Source: BOG-932 sp965276835 (GTDB taxonomy: Bacteria > Pseudomonadota > Alphaproteobacteria > BOG-932 > Roseiterribacteraceae). From it: a stretch of DNA of 64,000 nt. How positions within the stretch are numbered: position 1 is the stretch's first letter; each line of letters begins with the position of its first letter. The notes under the pieces were generated by a model. The model made no database searches, was not told the origin of the DNA, and was given only the letters and a program-made list of their open reading frames with translations. This document shows positions 18,252-26,345 of the stretch, in pieces. The stretch is taken from the NCBI GenBank assembly GCA_965276835.1, contig OZ255631.1:3348001-3412000 (forward strand), written 5' to 3'. Both the position numbers and the translations under genes were made by a program.

Positions 18252-20639
18252 CTAGAATTTCACCCGCAGCGTGCCGCCCAGCGTACGGGGTGCGGCGGGG
18301 CTGCCGGCATAGACGCCGGAATTGAACGGCACGGCGCCGACCCCGGCATAATAGAATTTATCCGTCACGTTGCGCGCCCAGACCGACAGATCCCAGCCCT
18401 CATCGTCCGCACGCACGCCAACGCGCAGATTAAGCACGCCGTATGCCGGCACGCGCGCATAGAGCGAATCGTTGATATTGGTGAAGAAGGACGAACGGAA
18501 ATCATACTGGCCGCCGATATATCCGTTGACGGCATCGGCCATCACCTGCCACATGGGCCGCACATATTCGGCATCGAGACTGACCGACCAGCGCGGTGCG
18601 CCGGGCAGCCGGTGACCGCTGAGATTGCAGACGGGCTGGGTGAACTGCTCCGGCGGGCATGGGCCCATCGGATATGACAGGTAGACCGCGTCATTGAAGG
18701 CCGTCGAGACCGACAGGCTGAGTCCATCGACCGGCGATGCGCGCATATCGAGTTCGACACCGCGTGAGCGGACCTTGCCGACATTGGCCAGATAGCTGGT
18801 GACCAGGACCGGGTTCGCGAACATCGCCTGATAATCCGAATCTTCGGCCCAATAGAGCGCCGCATCCAGACTGAGACGATTGTCAAAAAGAGTCGTCTTC
18901 AGGCCAACTTCGTAATCGTCGATCGCCTCCGGCCGGATCGTCGGGCTGATGCCCGGCGGCAGGCTGGCCAGATTGACGCCGCCGGATTTAACGCCACGCG
19001 AATAAAGAGCATAGGCAAGGGTCCGGCGGTCAACTTGATAAGCGACGGTGGCCGTTCCCGAAACCGCGCCCTGATCAACCCCGGCGCCGTAGGACACTGA
19101 CGGTGCAATCGTATTCCGAGCCGCGCGAGCCAAGCCACGTATTGCGGATGGCAAGGCACCGAGCGGCAGCCCGCCATATGGCTGCTGTGTAAACGTGCCG
19201 TTTTTGTCATCGAACGTGTAACGCAGTCCACCGGTGAGGCTCCAGCGGTCATCGATATGCCAGGTCGCCTGGGCGTAGGCCGCATAGGAATCGGTCGTCG
19301 CCTCATCGTGCGCGGCGCTGCCGAACCCGTTCAAGACGGCGTCGGCGACCGAAAGCGGCAACGCCGGCGGCAACACCCAGCCGCCGGCATCAGCGCCATA
19401 CGCCACCAGCGGGCTGGATTGGACATCCTCGTGAAAATAATAGAGCCCGCCGGTATATTCGACGGCGCGGTCGGTGGGCGACGTGATGCGCAGCTCCTGG
19501 CTGCCCTGGCGCTGGCGTGACGGTGTGTTCACGGCTGTGAGGATCGCCGCACCGATATCGTCGAAATCGTTGCGCGGGTACCAGTTCCAATAACGATAAG
19601 AAGAAATCGACGTCAGGACGTAGTCGTCGGCCGTCCAATCGGCCTGGATGGACCCGCCGCCCTGTTCGGTTTTGACGTGAACCGGTGAATTCACGTCCGT
19701 CAGGCGATTCTGAGGATCGATCGGCAGCGGCGTGTAGCCGATACGCGCTGCCCGGGCATAAAAATCGTTGGGAAACGGCTGCCCGTCCGACAACGTTGCC
19801 GCCACCCCGGCGATCACCGTCAGGCAGCAATCTTCCTCCTGATACCCGTAATCGCCGATGACACGGATCGACAGGGCATCGTTGGGTGTGAACAGGAGTT
19901 GCGCCCGTGCGCCGGCGTCGCTGTAGTCCTGCAGTTGCTTGCCGTTCGCGACATTGCGTATGAAGCCGTCGCGGCTGGTATCGTACGCAGAGAACCGCCC
20001 CGCGACCTTGTCATCCACAAGGGGGCCGGAAACGGCGCCACGGAACTGGTAATAGCCGTAATTTCCGATCGAAACTTCAGCCGAACCCTCCGGCGTGAAG
20101 GTGGGCGCCGCACTGGTGATCGTCACCGCGCCGGCTGTGGTGTTCTTGCCGAACAAAGTGCCCTGCGGTCCGCGCAGCACCTCCACCCGGTCAAGGTCGA
20201 ACAGGTCGAACATCGATTCGCCGGGCCGGGCGTAATAGACGCCATCGACATAGACGCCGACCCCGTTTTCCAGCCCGTCATTGGCGATTGCGACATTGCT
20301 GCCAAGCCCGCGGATCGTCAGGTTGGCGTTGCGTGGATTGAACTGGATCAGTTGCAGACTGGGTACCAGCGCCGCCACGTCGATCAGGTTGAAGCTTCTC
20401 GAATCGTCCAGGGCCGTGGCGCTTAACGATGTCAGCGCGATCGGCACGCGCGCGGCCGTCTCCGAACGGTGGCGCGCGGTAACAACGACTTCCTGCAAGG
20501 GACCGCCGATACCCGCGGCATCGGAGACCTGTATCGCAGGATCCGCCTTGCCGCACACCGGCGCCGCCAGGATGAGGCACAGAAGCGGGACGGTCAGGCG
20601 CAAACTTATGCGCGCCCGCCCCCCGCCTAGTTCAGACAC
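18252..20639 (-). CDS. TonB-dependent outer-membrane receptor
   Basis: A 795-residue receptor importing a ligand across the outer membrane with energy from TonB-ExbBD. Signal peptide in the first about 31 residues, TonB-box-like EVVVTAR (50-56), plug domain with RVEVLRGPQGTLFGKN, then a 22-strand barrel ending in aromatic Phe (TLRVKF) as the Bam machinery requires. Ligand unknown; the closest general type is the large Sphingomonas/Caulobacter-like receptor group. The start is GTG at 20639, overlapping the lipoprotein gene by 13 bases, so the two may be co-transcribed. No regulator or TonB gene is near. Confidence 0.93.
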   Translation of the reverse strand: MSELGGGRARISLRLTVPLLCLILAAPVCGKADPAIQVSDAAGIGGPLQEVVVTARHRSETAARVPIALTSLSATALDDSRSFNLIDVAALVPSLQLIQFNPRNANLTIRGLGSNVAIANDGLENGVGVYVDGVYYARPGESMFDLFDLDRVEVLRGPQGTLFGKNTTAGAVTITSAAPTFTPEGSAEVSIGNYGYYQFRGAVSGPLVDDKVAGRFSAYDTSRDGFIRNVANGKQLQDYSDAGARAQLLFTPNDALSIRVIGDYGYQEEDCCLTVIAGVAATLSDGQPFPNDFYARAARIGYTPLPIDPQNRLTDVNSPVHVKTEQGGGSIQADWTADDYVLTSISSYRYWNWYPRNDFDDIGAAILTAVNTPSRQRQGSQELRITSPTDRAVEYTGGLYYFHEDVQSSPLVAYGADAGGWVLPPALPLSVADAVLNGFGSAAHDEATTDSYAAYAQATWHIDDRWSLTGGLRYTFDDKNGTFTQQPYGGLPLGALPSAIRGLARAARNTIAPSVSYGAGVDQGAVSGTATVAYQVDRRTLAYALYSRGVKSGGVNLASLPPGISPTIRPEAIDDYEVGLKTTLFDNRLSLDAALYWAEDSDYQAMFANPVLVTSYLANVGKVRSRGVELDMRASPVDGLSLSVSTAFNDAVYLSYPMGPCPPEQFTQPVCNLSGHRLPGAPRWSVSLDAEYVRPMWQVMADAVNGYIGGQYDFRSSFFTNINDSLYARVPAYGVLNLRVGVRADDEGWDLSVWARNVTDKFYYAGVGAVPFNSGVYAGSPAAPRTLGGTLRVKF

Positions 20640-20914
20640 CGCCGCAAACAGATTTTCAACTGGTCGCGGCAGGCATCACCGGGGTCCGCCGCGGCGGAAT
20701 CGGAATGGCCGCCGGCCTTCACATCGCCAGCCGAAGACGCCGGCGCGTCCATGCAGGAATCATAGCCGACACTGCAGCCGCGTTCGCAGGCGACCGTGGG
20801 ATTGACGATTGCTGCCGCGGCAGGTGAGGCAACGGGGGCCGGCGAGCTCTGGCAGGCTGACGCCAGAGCGAACGCGAACATCATGAAGACCGGACCTGCG
20901 AGGGAGAAGCGCAT
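20627..20914 (-). CDS. Small cysteine-rich lipoprotein
   Basis: A 95-residue predicted lipoprotein of unknown family. The N-terminal hydrophobic signal ends ALASAC with a plausible lipobox Cys21. The mature part holds six more cysteines in two mirrored clusters: CERGCSVGYDSC (x3, x6) and CRDQLKICLRRC (x6, x3), separated by an Ala/Ser/Asp-rich linker of about 26 residues. The mirror spacing suggests an antiparallel helical hairpin held by three disulfides in the periplasm. It lies 39 bases after rplQ and overlaps the TonB receptor start by 13 bases. Confidence 0.68.
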   Translation of the reverse strand: MRFSLAGPVFMMFAFALASACQSSPAPVASPAAAAIVNPTVACERGCSVGYDSCMDAPASSAGDVKAGGHSDSAAADPGDACRDQLKICLRRCLN

Positions 20915-20953
20915 GCGACCCCGTTTCCTATTCGGCCGAGGCCGAGCCCAGCC

Positions 20954-21376
20954 TCAATCCTCGGCGTCGTCCTCGGCTGCCTCGAACTTCGGACCGCTGT
21001 CCTGGCCCTTGGCCGAAACATCGCGGTCGACGAACTCGATCACCGCCATAGGAGCGGCATCGCCATAACGGAACCCGGCCTTGAGCACCCGGGTGTAGCC
21101 GCCGGAACGGCCGGCATAGCGCTCGGCGATCGCGCCGAACAACTTGGAGACGATCACGTCGTCGCGCAGCACCGCATAGGCGCGGCGGCGATTGGCCAGG
21201 CCGCCATGCTTGCCCATGGTGATCAGCTTTTCAACGATCGGGCGAAGGTCTTTCGCCTTCGGCAGGGTCGTCTTGATCTGCTCGTGCTTGATCAGCGCGG
21301 CGGCCATATTGGCGAAAAGGGCCTTGCGGTGGCTGGCCGTGCGATTGAGCTTACGCCCACTCATTCCGTGACGCAT
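20954..21376 (-). CDS. rplQ: 50S ribosomal protein L17
   Basis: Large-subunit protein near the exit tunnel, last ribosomal gene of the alpha operon. 140 residues, starting at MRHGMSGRKLNR, the invariant family start; an upstream in-frame reading would add 15 unsupported residues. The core HRKALFANMAAALIKHEQIKT-type stretch and the SGGYTRVLKAGFRYGDAAPM strand match L17. An acidic C-terminal tail (about 20 residues ending AAEDDAED) is longer than in E. coli but common in alphaproteobacteria. Confidence 0.98.
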   Translation of the reverse strand: MRHGMSGRKLNRTASHRKALFANMAAALIKHEQIKTTLPKAKDLRPIVEKLITMGKHGGLANRRRAYAVLRDDVIVSKLFGAIAERYAGRSGGYTRVLKAGFRYGDAAPMAVIEFVDRDVSAKGQDSGPKFEAAEDDAED

Positions 21377-21498
21377 TACAGTACCCTTCTCTCCTGGCCC
21401 GACGCGCGGGACCGATTGCACAGATCGCGGGATGCCTCAGTTCAGAGAACCCCCGCGTGCTGATCACCACGATCCGCGGTGGTCTTAACGACCGACGA

Positions 21499-22512
21499 TT
21501 AGAACGGCTCGTCCAGCTTCTTGGCGAGGTCTTCGATATTCTCCGGCGGCCAGCCGGGAACCTGCATGCCGAGATGCAGCCCCATGGTCGCCAGAACTTC
21601 CTTGATCTCGTTCAGCGACTTGCGGCCGAAATTCGGCGTGCGCAGCATCTCGCCTTCGCTCTTTTGCACCAGGTCGCCGATATAGATGATGTTGTCGTTC
21701 TTCAGACAGTTCGCCGAACGGACCGACAGCTCCAGCTCGTCGACCTTGCGCAGCAGGTTGCGGTTGAACGGCAGGTCCTCGTGACGGTCGTCGCCCGACC
21801 GCGAAGCCGGCTCGTGGAAGTTGACGAAGATCTGCAACTGGTCCTGCAGGATGCGCGCGGCATAGGCCACGGCGTCTTCCGGCGTGATCGCGCCGGTGGT
21901 CTCGATCTGCATGGTCAATTTGTCATAGTCGGTGATCTGGCCGACGCGGGTGTTGTCCACCTTGTACGAGACCTTGCGGACCGGCGAGAAAATGCTGTCG
22001 ATCGGAATCATGCCGATCGGGGTATCTTCCGGACGGTTGAGCGCGGCAGGGCGATAGCCTTTGCCGGTCTGAACGGTTAGTTCCATATTCAGCTTGGCAT
22101 CGCGATCCAGCGTGCAAATCACCAGGTCGGGATTCATCACCTCGATATCGGAACCGGTCTCGATCGCACCGGCGCGAACTTCACCGGCCGTGTCGGCGCG
22201 CAGGCGCATCCGGCGGGTGCCTTCGCCGTGCATGCGAAGCGCCAGCGATTTGATGTTCAGCACGACGTCGGTCACGTCCTCGCGGACGCCCGGGATCGAC
22301 GAGAACTCATGCAACACGCCGTCGATCTGGATTCCGATCACCGCGGCGCCCTGCAGCGACGACAGCAGAACCCGGCGCAGCGCGTTGCCCAGCGTCAGGC
22401 CATAGCCGCGCTCGAGCGGCTCGGCGATGATGCTGCCCATGCGGCGCGCATCGGCACCGGGCTGCGTACCAAGCTTGCTCGGTTTGATCAGTTCTTGCCA
22501 GTTCTTGTGCAT
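21499..22512 (-). CDS. rpoA: RNA polymerase alpha subunit
   Basis: 337 residues. The N-terminal dimerisation domain runs to about residue 235, with RGYGLTLGNALRRVLLSS near residue 34. After a short linker, the C-terminal domain has LELSVRSANCLKNDNI and RKSLNEIKEVLA, which contact UP elements and activators. Full length. A 122-base gap to rplQ contains a short ACCAC/GTGGT hairpin near 21466-21483. Confidence 0.99.
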   Translation of the reverse strand: MHKNWQELIKPSKLGTQPGADARRMGSIIAEPLERGYGLTLGNALRRVLLSSLQGAAVIGIQIDGVLHEFSSIPGVREDVTDVVLNIKSLALRMHGEGTRRMRLRADTAGEVRAGAIETGSDIEVMNPDLVICTLDRDAKLNMELTVQTGKGYRPAALNRPEDTPIGMIPIDSIFSPVRKVSYKVDNTRVGQITDYDKLTMQIETTGAITPEDAVAYAARILQDQLQIFVNFHEPASRSGDDRHEDLPFNRNLLRKVDELELSVRSANCLKNDNIIYIGDLVQKSEGEMLRTPNFGRKSLNEIKEVLATMGLHLGMQVPGWPPENIEDLAKKLDEPF

Positions 22513-22580
22513 CAGTCTCTACCTTCCAAACCGCCGCTGCGATCCACCAAAAGGCGGAGAGCGTGCGGGTTCACGAGAAA

Positions 22581-22602
22581 TGAGGTCCGGGCCCGAACCT
22601 CA
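22581..22602 (-). other. Hairpin in the rpsK-rpoA spacer
   Basis: Six-base stem TGAGGT/ACCTCA closing a CCGGGCCCGA loop, in the 107-base spacer between rpsK and rpoA. It has no U-run, so it is not an intrinsic terminator; mRNA stabilisation or processing is possible. Confidence 0.4.
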
Positions 22603-22619
22603 GCCGCAATCAAATCGGA

Positions 22620-23015
22620 TCAGACGCGCCGACGCTTGGGCGGGCGCACGCCGTTATGCGGAACCGGCGTGATGTCGCGGATCGCCGTGACGGTGAAGCC
22701 GACGGTCTGCAGCGCACGCAAAGCCGACTCACGGCCCGAACCGGGGCCTTTCACCTCAACCTCGAGTGTCTTCATGCCATGTTCCATGGCCTTCTTGCCG
22801 GCCTGCTCGGCCGCCATCTGCGCGGCGTACGGGGTCGACTTGCGCGAACCCTTGAACTCGGCGCTGCCCGAGGAACCCCAGGCGATCGCATTACCCTGCG
22901 CGTCGGTGATGGTGATGATCGTGTTGTTGAACGACGCGTTCACATGCGCGACGCCGGACGTAATGTTCTTGCGCTCTTTGCGACGAAGCCGCTGCGCATT
23001 GTTGGGTTTTGCCAT
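22620..23015 (-). CDS. rpsK: 30S ribosomal protein S11
   Basis: 131 residues, platform protein of the small subunit. The family core is NITSGVAHVNASFNNTIITI, the GSAEFKGSRKSTPYAAQ block and the C-terminal RDITPVPHNGVRPPKRRRV. Lies 50 bases after rpsM in the alpha operon; ATG start. Confidence 0.99.
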   Translation of the reverse strand: MAKPNNAQRLRRKERKNITSGVAHVNASFNNTIITITDAQGNAIAWGSSGSAEFKGSRKSTPYAAQMAAEQAGKKAMEHGMKTLEVEVKGPGSGRESALRALQTVGFTVTAIRDITPVPHNGVRPPKRRRV

Positions 23016-23065
23016 GGATCCTCAGGAGGTCTGTAAATGTATCGGCGAAGGGCGGCTTCAGCCGT

Positions 23066-23443
23066 CTACTTCGTAACCTTCTTCTTGCCGGCGATCGGGC
23101 GCGCCGGACCCTTGCGGGTGCGAGCGTTGGTGTGGGTCCGCTGACCATGAACCGGCAGGCCCTTGCGATGACGCAAGCCGCGATAGCAGCCCAGGTCCAT
23201 CAGGCGCTTAATGCTCATGGCGACGTCGCGGCGGAGATCGCCCTCGACCTTGTAGTCGGTGTCGATCACTTCGCGGATGCGAAAGATCTCGTCATCGGTC
23301 AATTCGTTGACCCGGCGCTCCGGCGTGATGCCGACTTTACCGCAGATCGACGCGGCCCGCTGCGGGCCGATACCAAAGATATAGCGCAGAGCGATCTCGA
23401 CACGCTTCTGCGCAGGAATGTTCACACCAGCAATACGGGCCAC
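23066..23443 (-). CDS. rpsM: 30S ribosomal protein S13
   Basis: 125 residues, small-subunit head protein that contacts L5 and P-site tRNA. MARIAGVNIPAQKRVEIAL, YIFGIGPQRA and the C-terminal LPVHGQRTHTNARTRKGPAR are all typical. The start is GTG, not the ATG five bases upstream, which is in another frame; AGGAG sits six bases before the GTG. First gene of the alpha operon, behind a strong promoter and an attenuator-like hairpin. Confidence 0.98.
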   Translation of the reverse strand: MARIAGVNIPAQKRVEIALRYIFGIGPQRAASICGKVGITPERRVNELTDDEIFRIREVIDTDYKVEGDLRRDVAMSIKRLMDLGCYRGLRHRKGLPVHGQRTHTNARTRKGPARPIAGKKKVTK

Positions 23444-23470
23444 GCCATGCTCCTAACGATCAAGATCGAA

Positions 23471-23494
23471 CAAAAAATGCCCCAGGCTTGGGGC
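23471..23494 (-). terminator. Intrinsic terminator/attenuator ahead of rpsM
   Basis: On the minus strand GCCCCA-AGCC-TGGGGC followed by A and six U. Stem at 23494-23479, U-run at 23477-23472. It lies between the TATAAT promoter and the rpsM start, so it would end both read-through from the spc section and new transcripts unless antitermination occurs. Confidence 0.8.
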
Positions 23495-23535
23495 GTGCGC
23501 GATCAGCCGGTCGTCTAAACTCCGGAAGGTCGCGC

Positions 23536-23563
23536 ATTATAGGGAGAAGTCGTTCCAGGTCAA
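23536..23563 (-). promoter_or_regulatory. Near-consensus promoter of the alpha operon
   Basis: TTGACC (23563-23558), a 16-base spacer and a perfect TATAAT (23541-23536). Predicted start near 23529, giving a leader of about 86 bases that contains the terminator hairpin at 23471-23494. Confidence 0.8.
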
Positions 23564-23588
23564 TGGCCCCAAAAGAGACCATCGGCCA

Positions 23589-24146
23589 TCAAAGTTTTGG
23601 AACGATCTTCTTCGCCAATGCCTCCTCCATCGCCTGCTCCGCCTTCTTGTCGGTACCGACATGAACGGAGACGCCGAAACTGATATCACCTTTGGCGACG
23701 GCCACCCCGTCGCCCCAGAACAACGCGTCGTCGCCAACCTTGACCGGGACCGGCGCCATGTCGATCAGGTCCTGCTTGGCGGCGTCGCGGAAATCGTTGA
23801 CATACTTCCTTGCCAAGCCGCTGCCGGCCGGCCAGACGATCGTGTTCAGCATTGCGAAGGCCTGCCCCCCGAACGGCTCGGGGGCACCTTCTTTCACCGC
23901 CGGCACCTTGGCCAGACCGTCGATCCTCCAGATGCAGGTCGATGAATAACCGCCGCCCTCATTCGTCTCGCCGGAATCGTTGCGCTCGCTCTTGGCGATG
24001 GTGCCGCCGGTAACCGCCGCAACAGCCGCCGGTGCGATCAGGGAACACGCATCGAGCTCAGCCACCTTGGGCGCACCCGCCGCCCCATAGGCGCCGGCAC
24101 CGGCCCCCAAAGCGGCGAACACCGTCAATGCGCCCAGTCTGTGCAT
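23589..24146 (-). CDS. Secreted protein of unknown function inside the ribosomal superoperon
   Basis: A 185-residue exported protein. Signal peptide in the first about 24 residues, then LDACSLIAPAAVAAVTGG, reminiscent of the start of DUF3558-type extracytoplasmic domains, and two cysteines (C34, C71) likely to form a disulfide. The C-terminal half has VKVGDDALFWGDGVAVAKG and FGVSVHV strands. It begins six bases after the adk stop and ends 145 bases before rpsM, so it probably rides on the spc transcript. Function unknown. Its place between adk and rpsM is not standard. Confidence 0.75.
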   Translation of the reverse strand: MHRLGALTVFAALGAGAGAYGAAGAPKVAELDACSLIAPAAVAAVTGGTIAKSERNDSGETNEGGGYSSTCIWRIDGLAKVPAVKEGAPEPFGGQAFAMLNTIVWPAGSGLARKYVNDFRDAAKQDLIDMAPVPVKVGDDALFWGDGVAVAKGDISFGVSVHVGTDKKAEQAMEEALAKKIVPKL

Positions 24147-24152
24147 ATCTGC

Positions 24153-24806
24153 TCAGGCTGCCTTTTTCAGGAGAGCTTCGATTTCGGCCGTAACCGTGTC
24201 GATCGCCGCCATGCCGTCGATCGTCTGCAGCAGGCCCTTGTTCCGGTAATACGGCAGGATCGGCGCGGTCTGGTCGCGATAGACCTTCAGCCGGTTGCGT
24301 ACCGCCTCGGGCTTGTCGTCCTCGCGGCGCACGAAATCGGTCGATCCGCACTTATCGCAAACGCCGTCCTTGGCCGGTTTCTGATGCAGGTCGTGATAGC
24401 CGGCGCCGCACTTGGCGCAGGAATAGCGGCCGGCAATACGCTCAACCAACGCCTCTTCATCGACCTTGAGCTCAATGACGGCGTCCAGCTTCAGCTGCTT
24501 TTCGGCCAACATGGCGTCCAGCGCCTCGGCCTGCGGCACGGTGCGCGGGAAGCCGTCCAGAATGAAGCCGTTTTTCGCGTCGTCCTGTTCGATCCGCTCG
24601 CCCAGCATGCGGATGATCAGCGCGTCCGGGACCAGGTTGCCCTTGTCCATGATTGCAGCCAGTTCCTGGCCCATGGCGTCGCCAGCTTTCCTGCGCGCGC
24701 GCAGCATGTCGCCGGTGGAAACCTGAACGATGCTGTAAGCCTGCTCCAGGCGTTGCGCCTGGGTTCCCTTTCCCGCACCCGGGGGACCGAGCAGAATAAT
24801 GTTCAT
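24153..24806 (-). CDS. adk: Adenylate kinase with zinc-type LID
   Basis: Catalyses ATP + AMP = 2 ADP. 217 residues: P-loop GPPGAGKGT (7-15), AMP-site FILDGFPRT (81-89), and a LID domain with four cysteines C130-x2-C133 and C150-x2-C153, the zinc-binding form also found in Gram-positive enzymes; E. coli Adk lacks it. Start at MNIILLGPPG; an upstream in-frame extension of 29 residues is noncoding spacer after secY. In the usual place after secY. Confidence 0.98.
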   Translation of the reverse strand: MNIILLGPPGAGKGTQAQRLEQAYSIVQVSTGDMLRARRKAGDAMGQELAAIMDKGNLVPDALIIRMLGERIEQDDAKNGFILDGFPRTVPQAEALDAMLAEKQLKLDAVIELKVDEEALVERIAGRYSCAKCGAGYHDLHQKPAKDGVCDKCGSTDFVRREDDKPEAVRNRLKVYRDQTAPILPYYRNKGLLQTIDGMAAIDTVTAEIEALLKKAA

Positions 24807-24864
24807 TGTCGAATTTGTTCTTTCGATCTTCAAAACGCCGACAGAGGGGCGATTTCGTGCCGCC

Positions 24865-26226
24865 CTAGATGCCCCGGTTGCTGCGCGCGCCACGCAGCTT
24901 GGAACGTTTGATCAGTCCTTCATACTGATGCGCCAGCAGGTGCGAATGAATCTGGGCAACCGTATCCATGGTCACGGTAACGCAGATCAGCAGACTGGTG
25001 CCGCCGAAATAGAACGGCAAGGAATATTGCGAGATCAGGAATTCCGGGATCAGGCAGACGATAACCAGATAGGCCGACCCGACCACGGTAATGCGGGTCA
25101 GCACGTGATCCAGATAATCGGCCGTCGACTTGCCCGGACGGATACCGGGCACGAAGCCGCCGTATTTACGCAGATTCTCCGCAGTCTCCGCCGGGTTGAA
25201 CACGATCGCCGTATAAAAGAAGCAGAAGAAGACGATCAGGACGGCGTACATGACCATGTAGAGCGGCTTGCCGTGGCCGATCTGCTGGATCACCCAGTCG
25301 AACCCAATCTGATACCACTTGTCGCCGCCGCGCTGTCCGCCCAGAAACCCGCTGATCGTCAACGGCAGCAGCAGCAACGACGAGGCGAAGATCGGGGGAA
25401 TGACGCCCGACGTGTTGAGCTTGAGCGGCAGATGGCTGGATTCGCCGCCATACATGCGGTTGCCTTGCTGGCGTTTTGGATATTGCACCAGCAGCCGCCG
25501 CTGCGCCCGCTCCATGAACACGATGAACAGGAATACCAGGATCGCCATCACCATGAAGCCGATGATGACCACGGTCGACAGCGCGCCGGTGCGGCCCAAT
25601 TCCAGGGCTTGCAGAATACCGCGCGGCAACTGGGCGACAATGCCGGCGAAGATGATCAGCGAGATGCCGTTGCCGATGCCGCGGCTGGTGATCTGTTCGC
25701 CCAGCCACATCAGGAAGATCGTGCCGCCGGTCATGGTGATGACAGTGGTGACAAGGAAGACATAGCCGGGGTCGACGACGACGCCCTGTCCGCGCTGCAG
25801 GCTGGCCGCCAAACCATAAGCCTGCACGCCCGCGAGCAGCACCGTCAGGTACCGCGTATATTGCGTCATCTTCTTGCGCCCGGCCTCACCCTCTTTCTTG
25901 AGGGCCTCCAGCTGCGGCGAGACGATGGTCATGACCTGAACGATGATCGAGGCCGAGACATACGGCATGATGTTCAGCGCGAAGATCGTCATGCGCTGCA
26001 GCGCGCCGCCCGAGAACATGTTGAACATGTCCAGGATGCCGCCGGACTGGCGCTGGAACATCTGCGCCAGCGCATGCGGGTCGATGCCGGGTAATGGAAT
26101 ATAGCAGCCCAACCGATAAACGATCAGGGCCATGACGGTGAACCATATCCGCTTCTTAAGTTCGGTCGCCTTGGCAAAGGCGCCGAAATTCAGATTGGCG
26201 GCGAGTTGTTCGGCGGCGGAAGCCAT
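24865..26226 (-). CDS. secY: Preprotein translocase subunit SecY
   Basis: Central channel of the Sec translocon, 453 residues with ten membrane spans. Clear family regions are YRLGCYIPLPGIDP, the MNMFSGGALQRMTIFAL-like DMFNMFSGGALQRMT plug-side region, ERAQRRLLVQYPKRQ of the cytosolic C4 loop, NTSGVIPPIFASSLLLLP and FNPAETAENLRKYGGFVPG in C5. Partner SecE is encoded in the rpoBC operon. It lies 119 bases after rplO; two tandem hairpins occupy that spacer. Confidence 0.98.
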   Translation of the reverse strand: MASAAEQLAANLNFGAFAKATELKKRIWFTVMALIVYRLGCYIPLPGIDPHALAQMFQRQSGGILDMFNMFSGGALQRMTIFALNIMPYVSASIIVQVMTIVSPQLEALKKEGEAGRKKMTQYTRYLTVLLAGVQAYGLAASLQRGQGVVVDPGYVFLVTTVITMTGGTIFLMWLGEQITSRGIGNGISLIIFAGIVAQLPRGILQALELGRTGALSTVVIIGFMVMAILVFLFIVFMERAQRRLLVQYPKRQQGNRMYGGESSHLPLKLNTSGVIPPIFASSLLLLPLTISGFLGGQRGGDKWYQIGFDWVIQQIGHGKPLYMVMYAVLIVFFCFFYTAIVFNPAETAENLRKYGGFVPGIRPGKSTADYLDHVLTRITVVGSAYLVIVCLIPEFLISQYSLPFYFGGTSLLICVTVTMDTVAQIHSHLLAHQYEGLIKRSKLRGARSNRGI

Positions 26227-26265
26227 CCCATTTCCCTAAAAAGAACGCGCCCCTGGAGACGCACA

Positions 26266-26293
26266 ATGCGGGCCATCAATAAATAGCCCGCAT
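26266..26293 (-). other. Hairpin 2 of the rplO-secY spacer
   Basis: Perfect eight-base stem ATGCGGGC/GCCCGCAT around a 12-base loop, second in transcription order and about 40 bases ahead of the secY start. No U-run. Possible pause, processing or regulator-binding structure. Confidence 0.6.
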
Positions 26294-26310
26294 CGCCCGA
26301 TCAAACCACC

Positions 26311-26337
26311 CCATTCGCAAACCGTCTTCGCGAATGG
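26311..26337 (-). other. Hairpin 1 of the rplO-secY spacer
   Basis: Perfect eight-base stem CCATTCGC/GCGAATGG around an 11-base loop, nine bases after the rplO stop codon and 17 bases before the second hairpin. No U-run follows. Confidence 0.6.
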
Positions 26338-26345
26338 ATCAGAAG

